This document shows, one piece after another, positions 1-7,144 of a DNA stretch of 11,237 nt. This stretch comes from Clostridia bacterium. Lineage in GTDB: Bacteria > Bacillota > Clostridia > Oscillospirales > CAG-272. Position 1 is the stretch's first letter. Every line of letters starts with the position of its first letter. The stretch is from NCBI GenBank assembly GCA_017629925.1, contig JAGBWH010000043.1, positions 1 to 11,237 on the forward strand, written 5' to 3'. The notes under the pieces are model-generated. The model was not told the origin of the DNA, did no database searches, and saw only the letters and a program-made list of their open reading frames with translations. The translations under genes and the position numbers were made by a program.

Positions 1-89
1 ATATCTGTAAAATGTTTTGGATCAGCTGTTAATGCTTCTATTACGTCAGCAAGTGCATATTCTGTAACTTTAATTTTTCTATTTTTCAT
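1..89 (-). CDS. Partial small protein downstream of the giant lipoprotein, function unknown
   Basis: An open frame starts with ATG at 89 and runs off the left edge, so only 29 complete codons are visible. The protein begins MKNRKIKVTEYALADVIEAL, followed by TADPKHFTD. It has no signal peptide and looks like a soluble, charged, probably helical N-terminus. The start is supported by an AAAGGA ribosome binding site at 97-102, seven bases upstream, which overlaps the TAA stop of the large lipoprotein gene. The 11-base gap and shared RBS/stop suggest co-transcription and perhaps translational coupling with that gene. Its codons look more AT-rich than those of its neighbour, but the sample is very short. 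I do not recognise the family. Confidence 0.6.
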   Translation of the reverse strand, partial: MKNRKIKVTEYALADVIEALTADPKHFTD

Positions 90-96
90 ATTATTT

Positions 97-102
97 TCCT
101 TT
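97..102 (-). promoter_or_regulatory. Ribosome binding site overlapping the upstream stop codon
   Basis: AAAGGA on the minus strand lies seven bases before the ATG at 89 and overlaps two bases of the TAA stop (103-101) of the large lipoprotein gene. It fixes the start of the partial left-edge gene and suggests translational coupling. Confidence 0.6.
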
Positions 103-3100
103 AACAAGCCACACCGATTTCGCCCGTCCAAGTCTGACCTGTGGCAATCAGTTCAAATGCTTGAGAGGCTTCTGCGGCTGAATAGTTGCCATTTTGTGCC
201 AGTCTAATCACCACTTCATAGAAGCCCGCTTCGGAAGGTGCTGTCTCAAGCAGATTACCTTCGTTATCATACCAGCTAATGGTCACTTCACCGCCGGATT
301 GAGTGGTGGTGTAAGCAGGCGCAGAAATGGCTTCGCCTGTGGCGACTTTGGTCAAGGATTCTTCAATGGAAACGAAAGATGTAATCAAATCAATTCTAAA
401 ATCGTAGTAAACTTCAACGCCGGTGTAGTTTGTTTCTTCGGGCGCAGTGAAAATGACAACATAGTTGCCCACTTCTGTGGGAGCACCTTCGAGCAATTCG
501 CCTCTGCGTTTATAAGTACCGCGATAGAACTGCACCATCACTTCTGCTGTGCCATTGTAGGTATAAGCAGGAAGTTCGATGGCTTCGCCATTGTATTCTC
601 TTGTGGGATTGGAGAGACCTTCAATGACGCTTTGTGCTTTGGAAATCACAAATGCTTTGGATTTTTCGACAGCATCGAAACCATTGGAAGCGGGAACGCT
701 TACAACAACGTAGTAAGTGCCTGCATCTGTGGGTGCGCCATCCAGTTTTTCGCCTGCACCGATCTCACCACGATAGAAGGTGAATGTAGGTGTAGCGTCT
801 ACGTTGGTGGTAGAGATTTCAGGGAGAGCCACGGGAGTACCGTCGTATGCTTTATCAATGCCATTGATGCGGAGAGTAGGTGTGCCAACAGCAGAGAGTG
901 CAAAGTCAAGAGCAACGGACGTGCCCTTCACAGCAAGGGTATCTGCCATGGTAATCACTACGCGGTAGTCGCCGGGTTCGGTGGGAGCACCGCTGAGTTG
1001 TTCATTGCCTTTCCACCATGTGATGACAATTTCACCATCACCATAGAGACGAGTGAAGGAAGGCGTTTCAGCGGGCTTGTCGTCTACATATTTATCAAGG
1101 TTGTTTGTATCGAGACGGAGTTCACCTTGGAATTGCAGGCCATGATCTGCCAAAATCCAAGGACGGAGAGTGGGTTTGGCATCCAGATTAGCTGCAACAT
1201 ATGCGTTGAGTGCTTCCAGATAGTCTCTGAGGTCTTCGGGAGTGACTTCAACGGTACCCTCGAGGTTGCCTTCGTTGGTAGCAAAGTTGTTACCTATGAA
1301 GCCACAATTTTGGATAGAAAGGGGTGCATGACCGGGGTTGAGATAACCAATCAGCTCGTTGCCATAAGTGGTTGCGCTGACAGAACCGAGTGAGAAGTTG
1401 TTTGCCATGGTAATGCTGCCGGTGCTCGTGCCAGCCAGATATGCGACGATACCGCCGGCATATTGGTTAGCCGTGATTGTGCCATAGTTTGCGCAGTTTT
1501 CGATGGTAACAGGGATATTATTGGGTTCCAAGCTGCTCAAAATACCAGCAGCACGGTCGTCGGCAACGGTAATGTCACCATAGTTGACGCATTGGCGGAT
1601 GACAACTTCCAAACCGCCCATGGTGGAGGAAGCATTTGTGAGCATACCAGATGCACGGCTACCCCATACTTCAATATTTGCATAGTTGTAGCAATCTTCC
1701 ATGAGCAGATTGATATTGGTGCTCACGGAGCCGATCATACCAGCTGCGCCATTACGAGCATAGATTTCACCTCTGGTGGTACAGCCACGAATCGTGAAGT
1801 ATACGCCTCTTGCGCCACCGTTCATACTACCGATGATACCGCCGAAGTTGCCGGCGTTATTACCAATGAGTTCACCATTAAAATGGCAATTTTCAATGAG
1901 CGCATCGCCCGCTTTGGCTTGAGCCTCACCAAACAAACCACCGACAGTGGTTGTACCATTGGTGTATACGTCGCGCACATAGACGTTGCGATACGTACCG
2001 CCGTCCATGAATGCAGCGAGATAGCCTGATTTGTGTTTGTTTGCCAGCGTATCCACAAGCGCACCATAGCGAATGATTAAGTTTTCGATGGCAGCCGTTT
2101 CAACATAGCCAAAGAGACCATTGTGATAGGTTTCACCTTCAGCCTCTGTTGCTCTGCTGTACAAACCATAGATGATGTGATTTTGACCGTCAAAGTGACC
2201 TTTGAACTTGGTGTCTTTGGTAGAACCAATAGACATCCATTCGTAGACACCTTCGGGTGCTGCTTTACCATCAGTCCATCCGCTGTAAGAGGAGGCGGCT
2301 TGGTTGAGGTAAATGTCTTGGGTAAGAACATAGTATTTGTCTGCAAATTCAGCATTCTTTTGGGTGCTGTTGACCATTGCTGCAAGATAGCTCAGTTGCT
2401 CAGCTGTTGCGATTTGGTAAGGACTTTCTTGTGTACCATTACCGCCTGCAAAACCTGTGGCAGTAGTGCCATCCCAGTAGGACATACCTTCAGGCAAACC
2501 GATGGTGACCTTCATTTGCGCAGAAGTTGCACCATAGTTGTTGTTGGCTGCTACGGTAACAACTACACGATATTCACCGGGAGCGATGGGCGCTTCTTTG
2601 CACGCCATGTCGCCCACGTACCAAGTCACGGTAACACTACCGGAGCTGTTGGTGGTAAATTGAGGTGCTTCGGGAGGTGTGCCATCAAAGGGTTTGTCAA
2701 GAGAAGGTGTGGTGATGGTGAGGGATGCGGGAGCAGGATTGATATAAAGAGACATATGCACTTCGTATGCTTGGAACTTTTCAGTTTCAGCCACTTTGAT
2801 AACGAGAGTGTAACGTCCTGCATCACAGGGCGCGCCATCCAAGATCATGGCACCTTTCATCCACTTGTAGGTCACTTCGCCGTCGGAGTCGGTGGTGAAG
2901 TTTGTGGTAAGAGGCTTGCCATCATAAACCTTCGCTACCTGTGTTTTGTTCACACTATTGGTAGGTTGAGGTTCTCTTGATTTGAGTGTTCTATCCTCAA
3001 GGAGAGCCAAATCATCATCGGTCAAGTAGGTAACTTCGCCGCGATGAATTTCAGCAAACAGCGCATTTTGACGAGACGTATAGGCGATGCTGCGCAATGC

Positions 3101-5545
3101 GATCTCATCGCCCACAAAGCTGAGTTTTTCCAAGGAAATGCAGTTTTGGAAGGAAGCGGAGGGGATTTGAGTGAGATTGCTTGTCAAAACGATTTCTTTC
3201 AGAGCATAGCATCTATTGAAGATGGAATCGGGAAGTGTGCTCATTTTTGGTGCGAATACGACTTTTTCAAGGCTTGCGCATCTTTCAAAAGCACGAGCGC
3301 CAACATTGGTCACAGTAGAGGGGATAACGGCTTCTTCCAGAGCATAGCATTCAGCAAAGGCTTTGACGCCAATTCTCTTCATGCCGTAGGGAATGTTGAT
3401 GCTGCGAAGAGAATAACAGCCGGCGAATGCTTCATCGCCAATGGTGGTAACGGTAGAAGGCAGAGTAATCGTTTCAATGGATGTCATACCCTTAAACATA
3501 CCTGCAGGAATGTTCGTGATACCGGGTTTGATGACAACATGCTTAATGAGGTCTGCATAAGCCATATAATCAGCTTTATTGTAGGAACCGATGGAGTAGT
3601 TGCGAAGAGATTTAATCTCTGCATCGGAGGTGTAGCCATAGATAAGCATTGTGCCATCAGAGGTAATGTTGAAGAATACGCCGTTCATCTTGGCTTGCTT
3701 GTCGGCAGCCTCTCTGTCAGAGGAGGAAGTGCCGCTGAGCATACCGTGAGCGATTTCATACACTTCGCCGTTTTCTACGCGATGGTCGAAGAGGATGGAA
3801 GAGTTAATCTCTACGGTCTCTTCTGTTTTGCTGACAAAGCGGATTTGACGGAATTGACCTTCGGTGGTATCAAAGCAGGCAATCCAATCATACGTGCCAT
3901 CAATCGCAAAGTCATTATCAATGGGCAGTTCTGTAAAGGCAAGGTCGCGTTCCAGCTCGAAGTACAGGGGGAAGCGATCTACTGTGAGTCTGTGAACGGT
4001 GCCGGCAGAAGTGACAACAGCCAAGGTTCTGATTTTGGAAGTATCGTTGGTCACGGATACGTGTGTTTTGCCGTCTTTTTCCCACACAGAACCCACGAGT
4101 AATGTATCGGTCTTAATTTCAAAGTTTTCAGGCATGGAAGAATATACTTTGCCTGCGCTCGTGCCTTTGCCATAGGTTTTATTGCCCAAAGTCACTGCAG
4201 ACTCTTCGCTTTCAAGACCAATCACCAAGGTGGTGAATTGCGAACCGCAACCGGAACGAATGTCGGTATAGACAACGTCCTTCATGTAGTTGGGTGTGTG
4301 GTTGGGGTAGCCTTCAATATAGTCGGGGTGAGGGTTATCCCAAATCATCACAGGGCAACCGGTACCATTGACATAGCAGTGCGTAAATGTGATGTTGTAG
4401 CCATTGTTATAGTCAAGGGATACCATCAAGCAGGAGTTCATGTAAGAATGTGAGCCGGTGTAAGGAATGGAGGGCATTTCTGCACGGAAGTTGTAGAAAT
4501 GCAAGTTAACAGCTTCTGTTTCTCTCTTCTTCATACCGTAGCCATAAATTTGGATAGCGTCGGTATGGAGTTCTCTTTGATAGTTGATGGGCGCTTTATC
4601 GCCTACATAGCAGTTGATCGCTGTCACATTTTGGAAAGGAACGATACCATCTCGGTCATCGGCGCCACCAAAGTTTACATCAATCAAGGTGGCATTAGAG
4701 CCGCCGAATTTGATGAGGTTACAGTCTTCGAAAATGTATTGGCAATTTTCAGCGCCACTACGGAAGCCTTGAATTTCGTTGAGAATACAGTTACGGAAAT
4801 GGATCACATAGCCATTATGCGGAGGGGCATAGAATTTATCGCCGTAACTAAAGTCAAGGTTATCAATGTAAATGGTATTGCCCTCTTTTTCGGAGTTGGC
4901 GGGATTGAGGGAGTATGTACCATTGTTATAGGTGATGGAAACGCCATTGTAGATGCCGGACGTATACACTTTTGTCAGTTCTACATATTCAACAGTGACG
5001 TTGTTGGCACCTGTGTTGTAGCGGTCAGGCATGGGGACTTCATCAAATTCAGTCTTTTCCACGGTCACAAGTGCGCTGGCTCCGCAGACAGTACATCCAT
5101 CGCCTTCATAGTGGTGAGAAGCAAAGTCTTCATCATCTACGCGCATTGTTTCGCCGCAAAGCATACATTTGTGGGTGGTATAGCCCAATGTTTGACAGTC
5201 GCCTTCTGTATACACACCGGGATATGCATACATGTGCGCAATAGCCGCCAAGGGCTCGCCACAGACTGAACATTCTGTGGTACCATCACAAGTCAGGGGA
5301 TTGCGGTTTCTTGCGTGGTTATAGCACTGGCCGTCATCAAACTCGGGGAACGGCGGGAGCGATGTAGTGGATTGGCTCGAGCTGGTGCTGCTACTGCTAC
5401 TGCTCGAGGAGGTGGAAGAACTGGTTTGGCTTGTGGGGGGGAGGGTGGTCGTATCAGTAATTTCCGGTTCCGCGCCACAAGCGACAAGTACCATCATAGT
5501 GAGTGCCAAAAGGCATACTAACAATAGTATTTTTTTGTTGTTCAT
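101..5545 (-). CDS. Giant multi-domain surface lipoprotein: Cys-pair ribbons, beta-helix, BspA-type LRR, GLUG-like and MBG-like repeats
   Basis: This 1,814-residue exported protein has a lipoprotein signal peptide (residues 1-22, lipobox LVAC, lipid Cys23) and a Ser/Thr-rich linker (about 31-62). Residues 74-154 hold paired cysteines (C92/C95, C127/C130, C151/C154, plus C74, C86, C117) with nearby histidines, resembling zinc-ribbon-like repeats of gut Firmicute surface proteins. A right-handed parallel beta-helix spans about 185-445 and includes HTDAIQ at 327-332, a motif I associate with pectate-lyase-like helices. A less clear region (475-660) precedes five or six LRR_5/BspA-type leucine-rich repeats (665-815). 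Two Ig-like/MBG-like modules (865-1015), a glycine-rich GLUG-like repeat region (1030-1430) and four more Ig-like modules (1480-1805) follow; the modules share GAPxxxGxY and recur about every 84 residues. There is no LPXTG motif or C-terminal membrane segment, so anchoring is by lipid. The ATG at 5545 has an AAGGAG site at 5552-5557. Adhesion or glycan binding is inferred; catalysis is possible but unproven. Confidence 0.9.
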   Translation of the reverse strand: MNNKKILLLVCLLALTMMVLVACGAEPEITDTTTLPPTSQTSSSTSSSSSSSSTSSSQSTTSLPPFPEFDDGQCYNHARNRNPLTCDGTTECSVCGEPLAAIAHMYAYPGVYTEGDCQTLGYTTHKCMLCGETMRVDDEDFASHHYEGDGCTVCGASALVTVEKTEFDEVPMPDRYNTGANNVTVEYVELTKVYTSGIYNGVSITYNNGTYSLNPANSEKEGNTIYIDNLDFSYGDKFYAPPHNGYVIHFRNCILNEIQGFRSGAENCQYIFEDCNLIKFGGSNATLIDVNFGGADDRDGIVPFQNVTAINCYVGDKAPINYQRELHTDAIQIYGYGMKKRETEAVNLHFYNFRAEMPSIPYTGSHSYMNSCLMVSLDYNNGYNITFTHCYVNGTGCPVMIWDNPHPDYIEGYPNHTPNYMKDVVYTDIRSGCGSQFTTLVIGLESEESAVTLGNKTYGKGTSAGKVYSSMPENFEIKTDTLLVGSVWEKDGKTHVSVTNDTSKIRTLAVVTSAGTVHRLTVDRFPLYFELERDLAFTELPIDNDFAIDGTYDWIACFDTTEGQFRQIRFVSKTEETVEINSSILFDHRVENGEVYEIAHGMLSGTSSSDREAADKQAKMNGVFFNITSDGTMLIYGYTSDAEIKSLRNYSIGSYNKADYMAYADLIKHVVIKPGITNIPAGMFKGMTSIETITLPSTVTTIGDEAFAGCYSLRSINIPYGMKRIGVKAFAECYALEEAVIPSTVTNVGARAFERCASLEKVVFAPKMSTLPDSIFNRCYALKEIVLTSNLTQIPSASFQNCISLEKLSFVGDEIALRSIAYTSRQNALFAEIHRGEVTYLTDDDLALLEDRTLKSREPQPTNSVNKTQVAKVYDGKPLTTNFTTDSDGEVTYKWMKGAMILDGAPCDAGRYTLVIKVAETEKFQAYEVHMSLYINPAPASLTITTPSLDKPFDGTPPEAPQFTTNSSGSVTVTWYVGDMACKEAPIAPGEYRVVVTVAANNNYGATSAQMKVTIGLPEGMSYWDGTTATGFAGGNGTQESPYQIATAEQLSYLAAMVNSTQKNAEFADKYYVLTQDIYLNQAASSYSGWTDGKAAPEGVYEWMSIGSTKDTKFKGHFDGQNHIIYGLYSRATEAEGETYHNGLFGYVETAAIENLIIRYGALVDTLANKHKSGYLAAFMDGGTYRNVYVRDVYTNGTTTVGGLFGEAQAKAGDALIENCHFNGELIGNNAGNFGGIIGSMNGGARGVYFTIRGCTTRGEIYARNGAAGMIGSVSTNINLLMEDCYNYANIEVWGSRASGMLTNASSTMGGLEVVIRQCVNYGDITVADDRAAGILSSLEPNNIPVTIENCANYGTITANQYAGGIVAYLAGTSTGSITMANNFSLGSVSATTYGNELIGYLNPGHAPLSIQNCGFIGNNFATNEGNLEGTVEVTPEDLRDYLEALNAYVAANLDAKPTLRPWILADHGLQFQGELRLDTNNLDKYVDDKPAETPSFTRLYGDGEIVITWWKGNEQLSGAPTEPGDYRVVITMADTLAVKGTSVALDFALSAVGTPTLRINGIDKAYDGTPVALPEISTTNVDATPTFTFYRGEIGAGEKLDGAPTDAGTYYVVVSVPASNGFDAVEKSKAFVISKAQSVIEGLSNPTREYNGEAIELPAYTYNGTAEVMVQFYRGTYKRRGELLEGAPTEVGNYVVIFTAPEETNYTGVEVYYDFRIDLITSFVSIEESLTKVATGEAISAPAYTTTQSGGEVTISWYDNEGNLLETAPSEAGFYEVVIRLAQNGNYSAAEASQAFELIATGQTWTGEIGVAC
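5386..5405 (-). repeat. In-frame serine-codon microsatellite in the lipoprotein linker
   Basis: About three copies of the hexamer AGCAGT (read on the minus strand) encode part of the polyserine linker just after the lipid anchor. Gain or loss of units would stay in frame and change only linker length. Confidence 0.6.
5435..5441 (-). repeat. C7 homopolymer in the lipoprotein coding sequence
   Basis: Seven consecutive C on the coding strand (seven G on the plus strand) cover the end of codon 35 and codons 36-37 (Leu-Pro-Pro), 12 residues after the lipid cysteine. A one-base slip here would truncate nearly the whole exported protein. Confidence 0.75.
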
Positions 5546-5551
5546 GTTACT

Positions 5552-5557
5552 CTCCTT
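5552..5557 (-). promoter_or_regulatory. Ribosome binding site of the giant lipoprotein gene
   Basis: AAGGAG, within the longer AGAAGGAGAG, lies six bases before the ATG at 5545 and confirms that start, which begins directly with a lipoprotein signal peptide. Confidence 0.85.
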
Positions 5558-5602
5558 CTCTGTTCATAAAATAAGTCGATTTGAATGGAGTGCGCCCGTT
5601 AT

Positions 5603-5614
5603 ATCATGTATGAT
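5603..5614. repeat. Short inverted repeat upstream of the lipoprotein gene
   Basis: ATCAT and ATGAT are separated by two bases, with flanking TATA on both sides in an AT-rich setting. It lies just downstream of the possible -10 at 5641-5651, where an operator could sit, but it is short and may be chance. Confidence 0.3.
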
Positions 5615-5640
5615 GCTATATAGGGCTCCTCACAAGACCT

Positions 5641-5651
5641 ATTTTATCACA
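5641..5651 (-). promoter_or_regulatory. Possible extended -10 promoter for the giant lipoprotein gene
   Basis: The minus strand reads TGTGATAAAAT: a TG one base before TAAAAT, as in extended -10 promoters and identical in TGATAAAAT to the ssrA promoter in this window. No convincing -35 lies 16-18 bases upstream. The start point would fall near 5634, giving a leader of about 90 bases. Confidence 0.35.
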
Positions 5652-5688
5652 GTTGTCTCGCTCGTTCTATCCGCAAATAAAACAAAGT

Positions 5689-5708
5689 TTGCATTATTTT
5701 TTATGCAA
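5689..5708. repeat. TTGCAT/ATGCAA inverted repeat
   Basis: Six-base perfect arms flank an eight-base AT-only spacer, upstream of the possible lipoprotein promoter. It could be an operator half-site pair or chance in AT-rich DNA. Confidence 0.3.
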
Positions 5709-5726
5709 CCTGCCAAGAGACAAACT

Positions 5727-5748
5727 CCCTCCCCTTTTTCCCTCTCCC
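5727..5748 (-). other. Potential G-quadruplex motif
   Basis: On the minus strand four G runs of 3, 3, 4 and 3 are separated by loops of 3, 5 and 1 bases, meeting the usual G3+N1-7 rule. It sits within a 24-base purine-only stretch (5725-5748), about 75 bases upstream of the possible lipoprotein promoter and 45 bases beyond the potD terminator. Confidence 0.5.
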
Positions 5749-5792
5749 AACACAATATAAATCGGCAAACCTTCAAATATTTTTTATAGAAG

Positions 5793-5842
5793 AAAAAAAG
5801 AGCAAACACAAAAGACGAAAATCTTTCATGTTTACTCTTTTT
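5793..5842 (-). terminator. Rho-independent terminator of the pot operon
   Basis: Read on the minus strand, two 21-base arms (5842-5822 and 5815-5795) pair almost completely, with a few G-U pairs, around the six-base loop TTTTCG. A run of seven T (5799-5793) overlaps the end of the stem. It begins about 43 bases after the potD stop, as expected for the end of potABCD. The stem is long and AT-rich compared with typical short GC-rich terminators. Confidence 0.8.
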
Positions 5843-5884
5843 GCGATTTGTCAAGGACGTTGCCCCAGACAAGTGCATTTGTTT

Positions 5885-7144
5885 TTAAGCTTTGCGCATT
5901 TTCTTGTTTTTGATGATGACATAGATTTTTTTGCCATAGTGAACAAAAAACATCACCAATCCTATCCCAATCAGCCCCAAGAAAATGACGGTGCCGTATG
6001 CCAGTCCTTCCTCTTCCTCGGCAAGCCCAAGTTTCGTCCAATAATCGGTCATGAGCGCCAAGGTTTCTTCGTCAAGGTTGACATAGTATTCAGAGAAGTA
6101 ATCCTCGGAGGTACCATAGAGAATATCGTAGGCGTCGGGGTCCGCTTCTTTTGAATAGTAGTATTCTTCATGGGTAAGGACAGCAGAATTGGGAGAAGCA
6201 TAACCAATATAGTTGGCGTTGGCTGTGGCAATATCGGGAGACAGCATAAAATCAATGAACAGATGTGCGGCTTCCACATTTTTGGCGTTTTTGGGAATGC
6301 ACATGGCATCAACGAATTTATTTGTGCCTTCTTTGGGATAGTAAAAATCTAAATCTTCATTGGCTTCCATCATGGTGATGCAGTCGCCTGCGTAGTAAGC
6401 GGCGGCAGATGCGGTGCCACGCTCCATTTTATCAAACACTTCATCCATGAGATAGATGCAGTTTTGCTCGCGCAAATGACGATAGGCTTTTTCCCAATCC
6501 TCAGGATTCGTGGAATTGATATTCAGCCCCAAATGAAGCATTGCCACACCAAAGGCATCGCGGGGGTTGTTGAAGTTGATCAGTTCGCCCGTGCCGTAGT
6601 CTGTGTCCCACAAAAGATCCCACGACTCACGAGCGGCATCCTCTTCGGAGATTTTTTGGGTGTTATATACAATACCAATCATCCCCACGCTGTACGGAAT
6701 GGAGTATTGGTCTTCTTCGGCGCCCATATCGTAACTCATGTTGCGATACTGCTGCATGATCAACTCGTAATTAGACAGTTTTGACTTGTCGATAGGCTGC
6801 AGAAGATTATTTTGGATCATTCTTTCTATCATGTAGTCAGAGGGAAAAATCACGTCATAAGCCGCATCACTGTCAATTTGGCTATATAGGTTTTCGTTGG
6901 TATCGAAATAGTCGTATTTTACCGTGATGCCATAGGTTTCTTCAAAGACCTTTATGACGTCAAGAGAGTCGTCGGTACCGTCTGAAATATACTCGCCCCA
7001 GTTGTAGACATAAAGGGTGGTGCCTGCAAGGTCAGGTCTGGGGTAATCCGTGCTGGGTTGATCGTCGCCGCAGGCGGTCAAAAGGCACAGGGAGATGAGT
7101 AGCAAAAGAGTGAAAAAGAACACTTTATATACTGTTTTCATCAT
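5885..7144 (-). CDS. potD: Spermidine/putrescine-type ABC transporter substrate-binding lipoprotein with a C-terminal transmembrane helix
   Basis: This is the extracytoplasmic ligand-binding component of the polyamine importer. It has a lipoprotein signal peptide (lipobox LTAC, lipid Cys25). Near the start of the mature protein, LYVYNWGEYI (residues 44-53) matches the PotD signature carrying the Trp and Tyr that line the polyamine pocket. PSDY at 101-104 matches the next pocket loop, and FVDAMCIPKNAKN (277-289) keeps an Asp (279) equivalent to a ligand-contacting Asp. By eye against my memory of E. coli PotD, two acidic pocket residues appear as Asn193 and Asp196, so ligand preference may differ. 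At 419 residues it exceeds the usual 350 or so: after the family domain ends near 375 there is an EEEE stretch, a hydrophobic helix (about 384-403) and a lysine-rich tail. The start overlaps the potC stop by four bases (ATGA) with AGGAGG seven bases upstream; an adjacent second ATG is also possible. Confidence 0.93.
   Translation of the reverse strand: MMKTVYKVFFFTLLLLISLCLLTACGDDQPSTDYPRPDLAGTTLYVYNWGEYISDGTDDSLDVIKVFEETYGITVKYDYFDTNENLYSQIDSDAAYDVIFPSDYMIERMIQNNLLQPIDKSKLSNYELIMQQYRNMSYDMGAEEDQYSIPYSVGMIGIVYNTQKISEEDAARESWDLLWDTDYGTGELINFNNPRDAFGVAMLHLGLNINSTNPEDWEKAYRHLREQNCIYLMDEVFDKMERGTASAAAYYAGDCITMMEANEDLDFYYPKEGTNKFVDAMCIPKNAKNVEAAHLFIDFMLSPDIATANANYIGYASPNSAVLTHEEYYYSKEADPDAYDILYGTSEDYFSEYYVNLDEETLALMTDYWTKLGLAEEEEGLAYGTVIFLGLIGIGLVMFFVHYGKKIYVIIKNKKMRKA

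Larger units (their letters stand above)
5546..5794. other. Intergenic region upstream of the giant lipoprotein gene
   Basis: Together with the terminator and the bases up to the potD stop, this forms a 339-base gap. It holds the RBS at 5552-5557, an inverted repeat at 5603-5614, a possible extended -10 at 5641-5651, TTGCAT/ATGCAA arms at 5689-5708, and a 24-base pyrimidine tract at 5725-5748. A 79-codon open frame crosses it, but it lacks protein-like character and is not called. Confidence 0.6.

Noticed and set aside
194..1393. 399-codon plus-strand open frame opposite the lipoprotein gene, with others at 1463-2029, 2123-2980, 3044-4102 and 4499-5269
   Set aside because: Their products are Cys/Phe/His-rich with no recognisable domains, and they lie fully antisense to a well-supported gene whose codon use suppresses stops on the opposite strand.
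1480..1805. Ig-like modules as DNA tandem repeats or a CRISPR-like array
   Set aside because: The coordinates here are residue numbers of the lipoprotein; the roughly 252-base period is visible only at protein level and the DNA is strongly diverged, with no repeat-spacer pattern.
5795..5842. The hairpin as a plus-strand terminator
   Set aside because: A short T run also follows on the plus strand, but no plus-strand gene leads into it; it fits the minus-strand pot operon.
5639..5878. 79-codon minus-strand frame between potD and the lipoprotein gene
   Set aside because: It crosses the predicted terminator and the G-rich tract, and its product looks like translated non-coding DNA.
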